64,000 nt of DNA from Malaya genurostris (GCF_030247185.1 NC_080572.1:90385435-90449434), one strand, 5' to 3'. Positions 23,945 through 34,565 are shown, counted from the first letter of the stretch. Notes: a model not told the origin generated them from the sequence alone. Translations and numbers: made by a program.

Positions 23945-24777
23945 ATTTTTCGAACCAGACATGTTGACCATAAACCTTCTATACTTGATCTAAATCCTGA
24001 TAGTAGTTTAATAACAAGCCAAAGTTTATCGAAATGCTGGTGGGTCACAGACATTACTGGAGGACGTGAATATGAATAAAACTGACATGCTGCTTTTACA
24101 CTTTAGAATACAGCTAATTGTTCACATTGCAACTTTAACTTTTTCGCTTCCAGAATTGCTACCGTGCATCTATACTAAAGTCTGACCTATTGACGAGAAA
24201 CATGTTTCAGAACACATTTAACTACCACCAAAAAATGGGAGTTAAAAGACAGACAGAGAGACTTTTTATTGAACGAAATATTCAATAAGGCACACTGCCT
24301 TGGCTCTAAGATGCCGAGGGTACTGTGACAGGTTTAGAAAGTTCTGAATCCAGATCAAGAACTTAGCTCAACAATTTAGTTCAAGCAATCTGGAACTAAA
24401 CTCATTTTCAGTATCCAGGTTCCGAATTTAGTTTCAGCATTCAGATTTTGAATTCTCGAAATTATTTCTGAAACTGAATTTGGGAATTAAATTCTTAAAC
24501 TGAATCCAACAATTAAATTATTGTTCCGAAGTCAGTTCCAAAATTCTGGTTCAGATTTCATTCTTCAGCAGAATCTGCACCTATAGCGATACACTTGACC
24601 TCAACATTTTGAAAAAAAGATTTGTCAAGGCCTTCAAAATAGGCTTCCATTTCTGCAACAACCTCAACGAAAATTTATTTCCGTTCAGAAACCTTTTCAG
24701 ATTTGAAAATAGATAATAGTCGCTGGGGGCCAGGTATGGAGTACACGGGGGTGGTGGACCAATCCGTACGGCAAATC
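23945..24777. other. Spacer with imperfect short repeats, no gene seen
   Basis: About 24330-24560 is made of degenerate, alternately oriented short units around CTGAATC, GAACTAAATTC and TTCAGTTCC, giving a simple-repeat-like texture. The rest shows nothing I can support. Confidence 0.4.
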
Positions 24778-24780
24778 ATT

Positions 24781-25229
24781 AGCGGCCCTTACACAATTAT
24801 TAAAAGTGTCATTACTAAGTAATGACACTTCTGCTCAAACGCTCGTCATTGCTGCATTAGTGCACATCATTACTTTTTAGCATTACACGTTCATTATTAT
24901 TGATGAGTATTTGTAACTACTCCAGCAATAGAAATAGCAATATTTTTGTTTTCGTTTAGCTGAAAATAAATTTGAATTGCCATTGAAACGTTAAGGTTAA
25001 TGGAATATTAACAATTTAAATCTACACTTTGTAATTTTTTCGCGTATAGTTCTAAAGATATTCAGCACTTCCACAAAAAAATAAGAAGAAGAAATAATGT
25101 TGGTAATGATGGAAAATCCGGAATTCCATCATTACTCGTGTCATTACTGAACTCGTAGACCTTACACGATCATTAAAAGTGCCATTACTTTTTAGTAATG
25201 ACACTTTTAATAATCGTGTAAGGGCCGCT
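24781..25229. mobile_element. MITE with 3-bp TSD (family A, long copy)
   Basis: 449 bp, starting AGCGGCCCTTACAC and ending GTGTAAGGGCCGCT, flanked by ATT on both sides (24778-24780, 25230-25232). An extra end-like block begins at about 25148 (GACCTTACACGATCATTAAA), so the last ~80 bp form a hairpin by themselves. That suggests one end was duplicated or a second partial copy is nested. It is related to the 162-bp copy at 538-699. Confidence 0.8.
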
Positions 25230-25389
25230 ATTCAATTTAATTGCGGGTAAGGTGTTCGGTTACTGTAACCTCACCGTAACGTTTGACAGAAAGCAGATAA
25301 CGTCATTCCGACAAATGTCATTTGTGTGTAATGGCAGCATGTTCTTTTTGTGCCGAGTTTTTTCTGACTTTTTAAAAATAGTATCATAA

Positions 25390-25621
25390 ATGGAAGAGCA
25401 TCAATCGAAAAGGTGAGTGAATTGAATGTTTATGAGGTGAAATCGATCTATTTCGTGTTTAATACCGGTTGCTACCAAAATTTCCACAACCAAAGTTTTT
25501 TTTCGTCATTTTCAAAATGTCTACCAATTGCAGTTACCGGCTCCCCAAGGTGTTCGGCGATGTACCAGCAGAACTGAACAAAAACTTAAAAGTGAAACTC
25601 ATTCTGATTGCTCAGAGATGA
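25390..25621 (+). CDS. Candidate short spliced coding region, 36 codons, unrecognised
   Basis: An ATG at 25390 starts MEEHQSK; a donor AAAAG|GTGAGTG at 25412/25413 and an acceptor CCAATTGCAG|T at 25533/25534 keep frame (phase 2). The result is a 36-residue product ending PKVFGDVPAELNKNLKVKLILIAQR before TGA (25619-25621). The exon-2 segment has ordinary protein composition. A diverged relative of this whole block lies inverted at about 51380-51790, inside a TA-flanked element with inverted ends. This may therefore be the start of a transposon-encoded gene rather than a host gene. I do not recognise the protein; it is probably truncated. Confidence 0.35.
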
Positions 25622-25704
25622 CTACACATTTTCATAAAGTTATATTGTAAATGTCAAAATTTCAACCAGATCTTCCGGTAATATTAATAGATATAAAAAA
25701 TCGA

Positions 25705-26925
25705 GGGGATATTGCTTCTGATTTACTGATAATAATTACTTATTGAAGTAGTTTTAAGGGCCGATTTAGAAATTTTGTTTCGCCCCTTTAACCCTTTCAC
25801 GACCATAAAATGTGCAGGACGAAATATGGCAGTACAAGACAATATTTTAACTATTGGGGGTGTAAATTAAGAGAATATCACCGCAGAAAAACATAGCAGG
25901 AGTTTCATGGGAATTTTCTTCCCCTTTGATTCTTACAAATAAATAAAAGAAGAATTGGGTTTATTATATCGTAATTTAATTTATTGCTTTAATTACTATA
26001 ATTATTAGAATTGTAAAATAAATAGTTAGTTATGGCATTTTACAAAACAATTTCATGTACTTATGGATGTTGCACATAACACATTTATTATGTGTTCTAT
26101 TTTCTATACGTCATTTTGCACACTTTTTTAGTGCAATAAAGATTGATAGTTCTTTTTACTTATTCGTTCAGAAACACATTTGTCACCTTGCAAATAAGTT
26201 TTCTTTAACATTCAGTGAAAAAAACATCGATTTAATAGTAATTGAAGAATCTATAACGATTTTTATAGAAGGGAAACATATTTCCCTTGAGCGTTAAGGG
26301 GTTAAGTGATGGTGTCAAATTTTTAACACACTTTACCCTATAATTCATGAACCGAAAGTCGGATTCATCTTTGACAGTTGCCGTGTACTTGTTTTGTTTT
26401 GCGACTGCAAGTTAAAAATTGAAAAAAAGACGAAAAAGAGCCTGTTAAAAACGTATTCCACAGTGAAAATAACTAAAAAGATTGCCCTGTATGTGTTTCC
26501 AGCATCAAGGAGCGATATATGTATGAATCTGTTGAGTGTGAGGCGACTTGCAATTTTTACATTCGAACGATGAACTTCTGATGAACTTTCAAACTGTAAA
26601 CAAGTACACGTCGACTGTCAAAAAAAGTTCATTCTGTTCATTTTTGTGAGGTTATGTCATGTTTGTGCAAAACCTAATATGCAGGAATTTGATATGGAAC
26701 CACAAGACCTTTCATTTGATATTTAGTTTGTGAAAATCGGTTCATTTCTCTCCGAGAAAAGGTAGTGCAAAAATGTTACATACACCCATACACACATACA
26801 TGCACACAAACATTTTGCGTACTCGACGAACTGATTCGAATGGTATATGGCACTCCGGGCCTCGGTTCAAAAGTCGTTTTTCACAGTGATTATGCAATAT
26901 ATATTTCTATATGATAAAAGCAATA
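25705..26925 (+). repeat. Dispersed repeat R, copy 1, interrupted by a MITE
   Basis: It shares with 37595-38330 and 49605-50356 the ordered motifs CTGATAATAA, GTGATGGTGTCAAATTTTTA, ACTTTACCCTATAATTC, CCTTTCATTTGA, AAAATCGGTTCA, TCTCCGAGAAAA, ACTCGACGAACTGA and CGGTTCAAAAGTCG. It is non-coding. The copy is split by a TTAA-flanked element at 25792-26301. The family recurs at least six times here in both orientations. Confidence 0.65.
25792..26301. mobile_element. piggyBac-like MITE with TTAA target site
   Basis: 510 bp between two TTAA copies (25788-25791 and 26302-26305). The 5' end CCCTTTCACGACC and the 3' end, inverted, CCCCTTAACGCTC are imperfect inverted repeats of the CCC(T/C)TT type found in piggyBac. 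The host is repeat R: joining the flanks at one TTAA matches the unoccupied relative near 37923-37933 (GCTTTAAGTGACG). An 80-codon open frame inside (26055-26297) does not look like a transposase. Confidence 0.75.
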
Positions 26926-26960
26926 ATATAACAGCTCTTCGGAACTGTACTGGAGACCAG

Positions 26961-27560
26961 TGTTGGTGATTGCCGAAAATTTGACAGAAGCTGCTATATT
27001 GCTATCTATATTGTATACAACATTTTCAATCCGGTAGAAGATGCTGCGAGAACTCGAGTCTCTCAATGCATGAACCGTGAGTGGAATTTCCCAAGAGAGA
27101 ATCGCAAGAATGACAATTATCGCAGAAAATCGAATCGATGATTCAACTTGATGTTTCTCGTACTAGGTTGCAATATTTCAAAACCCTTGTGTGGAGCATT
27201 CACAGACATTTTCATAGACACAACCTATATAAAGTTTATATGTACATAATTAAAATAAGCGGCAATAGTAAAATGATTTTATCGCAATTATTAAGTGCCT
27301 GTATAGAATCGGATCGCGAAACGAGAATAAGCGACCGTTTGTTGCTTCAGAGAGGATCCCCACAGCAGCGTGCTAACCTTTAATTCTCAGAAGCGTCATC
27401 GAGAGAAATTCGCTCTCGCACTGGTGTCGATTCAATGTTAAATGAGCCATGCCGGGTTTTTGTTGTTGCGATGATTTCCAACTCTCTTTGATGCACTGAT
27501 TGTTGAAGAGTTGCCAGTGAACGTTCTTTGATACGATAAAAGCCATCCTTGGTTACAACA
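26961..27560 (+). repeat. 600-bp LTR-like block, copy 1
   Basis: It begins TGTTGGTG and ends TACAACA, so TGTTG and CAACA are inverted at the ends as in BEL/Pao-type LTRs. A TATATAAAG sequence lies near 27226. A close relative occupies 60313-61920 in the same orientation. No matching 5-bp TSD or internal gag/pol was found, so solo LTR is a hypothesis and dispersed repeat is the safe call. The minus-strand frame at 27380-27610 is taken as incidental. Confidence 0.5.
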
Positions 27561-28216
27561 TTCGGTTCCGGCATTATAAGGTGATAAGTGTTAAAAAGCA
27601 AGAGTAACACAGCGAGTGAGGCGGATCGATCAACTGGAGAGGGATTTACGAAATATCCGGGCCTTGAGTGGCTGGTGAAGAGCGGTCATGGATCGAGCTA
27701 CATGGAAACATTTGCTAGATACAACAAAGAGCATCACAGGACTTGGCTGATAGTTAAGGTATGTTAGTGTTAAAAATTACAACCCGTCGTTTGAAGTGAT
27801 TATGAAAAGAACGTACAAACTTTTCGACACTGCACTTCGAACTATTCTTGTTTGAGGAACGTGTTAGTTTATTGTCAAACTAACCGAATTTGGCTATACT
27901 AGGTCCGAGTTTCCAGTTCTGGAAGCTCCGGGAATTGTGGTCAAAAACTCCAAAACGGAACACACTTCGATTTCTCAAATACAGCTATACCGATCTTATA
28001 TACTTTAATTAAAATCAAAGGTCTTATATACCATAGACGGATCCAGTTCCTGAAATACCGAAAGTAGTGGTCCAGTTTCTGCCATTTGAATCAATTTATC
28101 ATACTAACGAATGTGAGGAAGGTGTCATTACACCACTATTTAGGATTTTCTTTAAGCGTGATTCTTTTCTTTAACTGCATCTTAAAGAGAGAACAATTCA
28201 CAAGAACTAGTCCTTT
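27561..28216. other. Spacer with diverged repeat fragments, no gene seen
   Basis: About 27900-28130 contains motifs of the R-like repeats in the opposite sense (GGTGTCATTACACCAC; compare CTAGTGGTGTAATG at 49618 and 63730). Nothing coding is supported. Confidence 0.4.
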
Positions 28217-28318
28217 TTGTCAGAACTATTAAATTCTGAGTGGTTCTTTGGAATAAATAGATACAATACAGATACAATAAATAAGTTCTTGAACATCTTT
28301 GACCATACTTTTGATACT

Positions 28319-28345
28319 AACAACAACAACAACAACAACAATAAC
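28319..28345 (+). repeat. (AAC)n microsatellite
   Basis: About eight to nine tandem AAC/AAT units encode the Asn run of the surrounding frame. Confidence 0.85.
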
Positions 28346-28374
28346 ATGGATGAAGTAATGTATTATGGTGCGGT

Positions 28375-28585
28375 TAGGGATGTCGGAAATTTCGAATTAC
28401 TCGATTATTTAATAATCGAGTATAATTTTGGAACTATTCGATGGAAATTTATTCGATTACCTGGGTTATTATTCGATTACTCGGTTATTCATTCGATTAT
28501 CACTATGAGATTTTTTTGATTATACTCGATTTTCTGGGTTATTAATCGATTACTCGATTAATCGATCGATATTGCGACATCCCTA
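28375..28585. mobile_element. hAT-like MITE with 8-bp TSD
   Basis: 211 bp, ends TAGGGATGTCGGAA and inverted TAGGGATGTCGCAA, flanked by a perfect 8-bp repeat GGTGCGGT (28367-28374, 28586-28593). The interior is built from repeated CGATTA/ATTCGA motifs in both orientations. The TSD and the TAGGGATGTCG terminus fit hAT MITEs. Confidence 0.88.
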
Positions 28586-28650
28586 GGTGCGGTCGGTGAA
28601 CCATTGCTGGATCACAATGATTTCCATCTAAGAACAGGAAAGCATCGAGA

Positions 28651-28770
28651 TATAAGAAAAAGATCTTTGTTGCTGGTATCTTTTTGGCAACACTATTGTT
28701 GACCAAATTGAGAGTCGCCTTCAGAGAACAGTTTATCTCACGTTTTGGGCCCGTCAATTGGCCGTGTTTT
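28651..28770 (+). pseudogene. DD41D mariner transposase fragment
   Basis: The reading LLTKLRVAFREQFISRFGPV then NWP matches the region between the second and third catalytic Asp of DD41D transposases (compare ENFGEQFISRNGPVSWPPRS at 44286-44345). The same fragment with the same left junction (TTTGTTGCTGGTATC) recurs at 33209, so both copies derive from one rearranged source. Confidence 0.65.
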
Positions 28771-30099
28771 TATCTACATAATTTGTAAACAAAAATAACT
28801 TCTCTCGTTAAAGTACTGATTAGCCAGCATTATTAGTACTAGTACATACAGATACAGTTTTGGTCATTATATTGCATTTCACTATCGGAAATCGCTAATC
28901 AATTCCAATACGCATGATGTAATTCTAATTACAACGGTTACGTATCATTACAGCAATTGCTGACGTAACAATACCAGCATATCACTAATTAACTGTTATC
29001 AGTCGTTCCCTGAAGCAAACACTAAGTGGCATAATGAACAGTTTTACGCTTCATTGTCATCAACCTTATGGGCAAATAACGTTTACAGTCTTCAGCGACT
29101 TGCATTGTTTTTAAAATCAACTTCTTCATAGTCGAAGCTCAGTTACATGCACATTTGAGCTACACACAGAAATGTTTGTTGTGTCCAACCGGCATAGAAA
29201 AACAGGCAATCAAATCACTGCTACTGATGAGATATCACATTTGCAGTAATTTTATTAATTTTCCTTTTATGTTGGGTGCCGCAATACACACTTGGTTGTA
29301 GAACTTAGCCAAGAAATAGAACCCAGAAAACTAAACGGAACGGATTTTGTTTCCATTACATCAAACATATAAATTAAGTGAATATATAATACAAACTTCG
29401 GTGTGAAGAATAGGTGGATTAGGATAGATTTTTTCTACTCAGGTCATCGCACAGAATTACCCACAATTTGTTCCACATTACCATTCTTGTGAATATAGTA
29501 GGCATAATTCGCTCAGTGACACATACTCCTGTTTCTTATTGAATACATATCGTTTCACGTTTGACGTTTCTTTTAGAAAAAAAAATTGAATAACTGTAGG
29601 TTGAACGGAAATTTGTTGGCTACTGTACAACCCACTCACCTGTCATGAAAAGGGCTAAGATTAGTAAAACTCTAAACCTAGCAATTCGTGCTGTAGCTTG
29701 CCAACTTAATTAAATGGAAAGATTGATATCTCTACCAAAGAACATAGTCGTGGGTTGGGGAGAAAAATTTATTACTCTGGTGTACACTCGGTGACAATCT
29801 AACTGAGGCATTGGTTACATTCAGCAAAATTAATATTAATGCTATGACTGCTTCGATTCGCTCACAGAAATAGATCAGATGACGTTGTTTCTGAAGTTGA
29901 TAAAGATAGTAACTCTTCGTACGGAGCTAGGCCCACGCAAAGAAGTTTGTATTGTTTTATTTAAATGAATTTTCATTTACGCGGAATTCCGTTAACTTTC
30001 CGTATCATTTGCATTGTGATAAGTACAAGAATAATAATTATTTATTGGTCATTGCAGATGAATGTCTATCAAACGATGATTTAAAAGCATTTGGTTCAC
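28771..30099. other. AT-rich spacer, no gene seen
   Basis: No open frame of interest, inverted terminus or recognisable repeat was found. Confidence 0.45.
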
Positions 30100-30241
30100 A
30101 GATTGTCCCGGATTGGCGGTTCAATGCATAGGACACTGGTCTTAAAAATCAGTTGTCGTATGTTCGAGCCCCGAGCTGGAAGGATTCGTAGAATCGTAGC
30201 ACCACCCGATCAACAGAGCATAACAGGATTCTATCAAAATT
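30100..30241 (+). mobile_element. tRNA-related SINE, copy 1
   Basis: A Pol III-like unit: a box A-like TTGGCGGTTCAATGCATAGG, then a box B-like TGTTCGAGCCCCG, then a body with ATCGTAGCACCACC. A minus-strand relative at 59068-59291 shares the head and the GATCGTAGCACCA body, and 32345-32475 shares the 3' part. It resembles tRNA-derived SINEs; the founder tRNA is not identified. Confidence 0.6.
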
Positions 30242-31489
30242 ATATATGATCTTAATATTTATATCTCAATATGTTATAAATATGATTCCAAATCAGAAGC
30301 AAACATTCAGATTTTATTAAGATTATAGCAAGTCCAGATATTATATTAAGGGTCGTTATATTTCAGGTAATACTATACTAGAGAATTGAGAAAAAAGAGT
30401 TCAAACAGTTTTGTCGATCAGGTTTTTGATTTTTTTTTTCCAATTTCACATACCTGAAGATGCTTTTGAAAACATTATTTTGATATTTGATTTTGAAATG
30501 GCGGCCTAAATTTTAAATTTAGGATCGTTCCAGGTAATTCCTAATTAAATTATGTAAAGCTTTCATTCAAATATTAATTATAAATTGAAAATAAATATTT
30601 TTTAAGATAATTTTGCGCTTTTTCTCTTACGAATAAACAAAGGTAAGGCAAAAGCTTTAAAACTCGAATAATAAATATTGAAAAAAGTGATACAGCTTTC
30701 GACTCTGTTCATTGAATTCTGCAATGTTTCCTCAGACATGATTTTCACAAGCTTGGAATCAAATGAATGCTCGAATTCTTAAATTTTATCGATGACTGAT
30801 TTTTGTTTCCGAATTCACAGTGATAAGTGTCAAAAATTCAAAATGTCTTCAAAAGTAACACTGCAATAAATCTAAATTGGGCTCAAAACCAAAATCTAAA
30901 CTCAGCTCAATACTTTTTCGATTTATAGGTCTTTTAGTTGCAGATTGAAAATAGCGACTTTAGTTTTACCGGACCCCGGATGTACTGGAAATAGAGAAAA
31001 AAAATCTTAAAAAAAATCGTATCGATTTATCTTTAGTTCTTGCTGTACTTTATACTATGTTGATCTGAAGATTTTTTACGTAGTTCTAAATAAAAAAAAT
31101 TGTTAATATTACATTGAGAAATGTTCACTGGTGGCACTGATGATATCATCATGGTCTAAAGCAAACTAAAGTAATATCGAATCAATTTCACAATTTTTGG
31201 ATCCAAAATCAGTAAAATAGAAATGAGTTGGTTAGGTCATCAATTAATAAGATCTACAAATTGCAGATATCGCATTTCGCCCTTTGTCATCTATATCATT
31301 GCATGAACATTTTTACATATCATATCAAACAATCAAACCGGAATAAAGGTTCAATTTTTATGGTTTTTGAACATTACTTGCGAGGCTTCTGGCTGCGGAT
31401 ATCGCAAACTAATGTGGCAATTGGTTGATCATCAATCATAAAAACTTGCTATTCGAATCATTGTCTATACACTTCTTCTGATTTTTCAC
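30242..31489. other. AT-rich spacer, no gene seen
   Basis: No supported gene. The 66-codon frame at 31228-31428 is judged incidental. Confidence 0.4.
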
Positions 31490-31690
31490 TGTCTTTCAAA
31501 CGAATTTTTATTCTAATCTAAATTTACGAAAATCGATTCAGTCATCTCCGAGAAACATAAGGGCACATTTTAATCAAATATACTCGCCAATCGACACACA
31601 TACACGAACAGACAATTATTCACTACTTCAACTGAACGAGCGAACTGTTTCGAATGTTATTTGAAAGTCGGCTCTCTTGGTACAATGAAG
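31490..31690 (+). repeat. Dispersed repeat R, fragment
   Basis: A diverged 3' part of R: AATCTAAATTTACGAAAATCG, TCATCTCCGAGAAA, CGAACTGTTTCGAATG and GAAAGTCGGCTCTC line up in order with 26700-26900. Confidence 0.5.
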
Positions 31691-31939
31691 AAAAAACTGA
31701 AAAACTATGATTCATTAGTTAATTTTCTCAGATTCTGTAAGGTAGTTTTGTTTCACTGAATTTAGTCATTTCCGTTCATTTCAAACTATTCTTCAATACC
31801 AAAAAAAGCTTGCTCTTAGTTCTAAAATAGCCCCTTTGTCATTCATATGCCGGTTGGAAGGAAACGACGAAAGAGAAGAGAGCGATAGATTATTTTTGTA
31901 GCAGTATAGACTTACACTAAATATTACCTATATGATGCC

Positions 31940-32045
31940 AATATATCCTTTCAACCTCAGTTGGTTCTCATGCCGCGATGCAATCGTAGCGTTTGTTGGC
32001 AACTCAAAACTTCCCGGTTCGGAACCAGTCGCTTAACTATTCATG
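31940..32045 (+). mobile_element. tRNA-like fragment, possible SINE
   Basis: A box A-like TTGGTTCTCATGCCGCGATG is followed about 50 bp later by a box B-like CCGGTTCGGAACC. It lacks a full tRNA cloverleaf and no second copy was aligned, so this is only a candidate. Confidence 0.25.
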
Positions 32046-32344
32046 ACATTTTTTATGGCAAATCAAATCGCCTAAAGGTATGCAATTTCATCTTACTTCG
32101 CGATATCTATTTTTAGATTTGCACGGTAAAACCTTTCCCCTAAAAAATGGGTAATAAAAGATGAAAAGTCGTACTAAATTTGTAACAAATTTAGATATAA
32201 TATTGATATTTACATATCAAGGTCTGTAACAATTTTGTTATCACCTAGGTTAAATTGAGCTATAATTTTTGTTATTTTAACTATTAACGAGGCCCAGATT
32301 ATGACTAATTTAGATAGAAAAAAACGAAACAACCCCAGATACAA

Positions 32345-32475
32345 TTTTGTTCTCCCTTGTTGATCGGGCAGCCATGCAATGGTTCTGTGCTCTCTGAATC
32401 GGCTGCGAAGTCTGTTGAAACAGAAGGTCAAATTCCGATACAGGAATGTAATAAAAAGGCTTTGCTTTTGGTTCA
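32345..32475 (+). mobile_element. tRNA-related SINE, 5'-truncated copy
   Basis: It shares CCATGCAATGGTTCTGTGC, TGAAACAGAAGGTCAAATTCC-type and GGAATGTAATA blocks with the minus-strand copy at 59068-59291. The tRNA-like head is missing, as expected for a 5'-truncated retroposon. Confidence 0.5.
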
Positions 32476-33199
32476 CAGATCATATTTAGGTTAATTAACC
32501 AAAAAAAACATGATTCTGAAAAATACTTATGCAAAATTGTCCTTTTCGGTAATGAAGAATGTTGCAAATGAAAAAATCAAGGCGATCTCGAATTTGACTG
32601 GAATTATTATGATATCAGTCGAAGTCTATCGAAACAGGTGATCAAGTTTGACAAGATATCGTAGTATTGATACTTCAACGTTATCAACTTAATTTAACTT
32701 TAATAACCCTAACTAAAGAGAAACTGAATTACATATGGGATTGTCAAATTTCACGACGTGTTATATTGTATAAAAATCAGCAAAGTGATTACACTCTTTT
32801 CACTTGGTCTGTGCAAAACCAAAATTTTCAGCCGAGCCTTGAAAACCGAAACATAACCTATAAATATCTCCCACAATTATAGGAACCTTTCAGTAGGGTT
32901 AACTTGTTTTTATTTCTGATTCTTATGCTGTAGCTATAGGCCAAGCAATTTCGTATTCAATATGACAAAATTTGGCATTTAGAAGATAAATGATTTGGCT
33001 TTAACCAACAAATCCTATCTAATTAGAATCTAATATCTAATATCTAATTAGAAAGCGTTAAAAAATCCATGATAACGGAAATGGAAGCTTGGCGTTAACT
33101 AAATGTAAGGGCAGATGACAATATAACATCGGTCATTTGAGACTAAGTTTGTGTAAATTGGTTTTACTAACTGAAATGAACTTGAACCAAACATATTAG
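32476..33199. other. AT-rich spacer, no gene seen
   Basis: A short direct repeat (TAATATCTAATATCTAATTAGA region near 33028) is the only texture noted. No coding region is supported. Confidence 0.4.
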
Positions 33200-33330
33200 A
33201 AAGGGTAATTTTTGTTGCTGGTATCTTTTTGGCAACACTGTTGTTGACCAAATTGAGAGTCGCCTTCAGTGAACAGTTTATCTCACGTTTTAGGCCCGTC
33301 AGTTGGCCGCCTAGATCGTGTGGATTTAAC
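33200..33330 (+). pseudogene. DD41D mariner transposase fragment
   Basis: It reads LTKLRVAFSEQFISRFRPV then SWPPRSCGFN, equivalent to the segment just before the third catalytic Asp. Its left junction (TTTTTGTTGCTGGTATC) is the same as in the 28651 copy. The C-terminal part of a similar transposase appears at 35236, beyond the Tc1-like element, so the two may be halves of one copy. Confidence 0.65.
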
Positions 33331-33526
33331 GCATTCCCGATCAGATGCGCATAACAAAATCATAACACAAGTATACAGACCTTTTCAAAATTATAAGGCC
33401 ACCCTCGAATTTAAAGTTTTCGCACGATTTTGATGGATCCACCCTAACTTAACGATGGCAAAACATTTTCGTGTCGCATATTTGTTGACAAACAAAGCCG
33501 AAGCAGCTGAAGTTAGTAATTATCCC

Positions 33527-33548
33527 TTTTCAAAATTATAAGGCCACC
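33527..33548 (+). repeat. Inner direct repeat of the Tc1-like left end
   Basis: A repeat of the outer core at 33382-33403, 145 bp inward. Inverted partners are at 34609-34630 and 34779-34800. In IR/DR elements such sites bind the transposase; binding here is inferred. Confidence 0.75.
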
Positions 33549-33624
33549 TTGTATGTTTGACAGTTTGTGTTGAATATAGTGATTATAAATATCATTTTTA
33601 TTCATTTAACGGCGTTATGTGACT

Positions 33625-34565
33625 ATGGGTAAGCGAAAGAAACTAAATCAACAAGAACAAGGACAAATTTCGGCCTTCAAGAAGGTAGGATGGGGGATTT
33701 CAGGAGAAATTGGTCGTAGCAGATGTGCGGTCACCAATTTTCTGAAAAATCCAGCAAAGTATGGTCAGAATAAAAATGCAGGACGCAAAAAGAAACTTTC
33801 AGAGAGAGATACTCGTCGAATTGTCAATAAATCTTCGAATTCTACCTTCCGCACTGAACTTAAGTTGGAAGCTTCAGTTTCGACGGTTTGGAGGGCATTA
33901 AAACGTTCGCCCAACAGTTCGAGCAAGAATGAACAGTGCTCCTCGTTTACTACTTCACCACAATGAAGCTCGACTGGAATTTGCACGTCGGAACATGCCC
34001 CAAGATTGGAAAAAGGTATGAACATGTTCTGCAATATAAAAAAAAAAAACAAACGCATTTAAACTATTTAAGAACAAATGTGTTAAACTATTACAGGTGA
34101 TATTCTCGGATGAAAAAAAGTTTAACCTAGACGGATTCAACGGTTATTGGCGTGATCTACGTAAGGAACCACGATATTTATTAAAGAGAAATTTTGGCGG
34201 TGGATCTGTAATGGTTTGCGGTGCGTTCTGTGCAACGCACAAAATGCAAATTTCCGATAACATAAATATCTTCTGCTGCCAGTGATTAAAAGAAGACGCT
34301 CAGTCAAAGCTCATTTTCCAGCAGGATAACGCCAGTGTTCATAAAAGTGCTGAAACAATGAAGTGGCTAAAGTCCGACAAAATTGATATTTTTGACTGGC
34401 CAGCTTGCTCACCGGATTTAAATCCAATTGAGAATCCCTGGGGTATTATGGTACGACAAATTTATGCCGATAATCGTCAATTTTCATCATTACAAGAGCT
34501 GAAAAGTGCTATTCTTCAGTCTTGACAATGAACCGTTCCGGTGAAGCAGCGGATCATTAGATGCT
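33625..34565 (+). pseudogene. Tc1-like DD34E transposase, frameshifted, with intron-like gap
   Basis: It starts MGKRKKLNQQEQGQISAFKK, a typical HTH start, then GRKKKLSERDTRRIVNKSSN. A frameshift near 33915 moves to LHHNEARLEFARRNMPQDWKK. An 81-bp stretch (34016-34096, GTATGA...TTACAG) then interrupts WKK|VIFSDEKKFNLDG and looks like a canonical GT-AG intron. Next come YWRDLRKEPRYLLKRNFGGG and FQQDNASVHKSAETMKWL..SPDLNPIEN; 34 residues separate the second D from the E. In-frame TGA codons at 34283 and near 34524 and an internal deletion after AFKKVGWG make it non-functional. Confidence 0.8.

Larger units (their letters stand above)
28217..28650 (+). pseudogene. Unrecognised coding fragment with poly-Asn tract, interrupted by a hAT MITE
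   Basis: An open frame reads INKFLNIFDHTFDT, a run of Asn from (AAC)n, then MDEVMYYGAV at the MITE insertion point. Past the MITE and its second TSD copy, the same frame continues GEPLLDHNDFHLRTGKHRDI. Open frame on both sides of a precise insertion suggests a genuine former coding sequence. There is no ATG before the Asn tract and the frame ends in a mariner fragment after about 28650. I do not recognise the protein; an old transposase or host-gene fragment are both possible. Confidence 0.4.

Noticed and set aside
28217..28650. Assignment of the poly-Asn frame to a Harbinger transposase
   Set aside because: LLDHNDFHLRTGK vaguely recalls N-terminal Harbinger sequence, but no catalytic motif is present, so it is left unrecognised.
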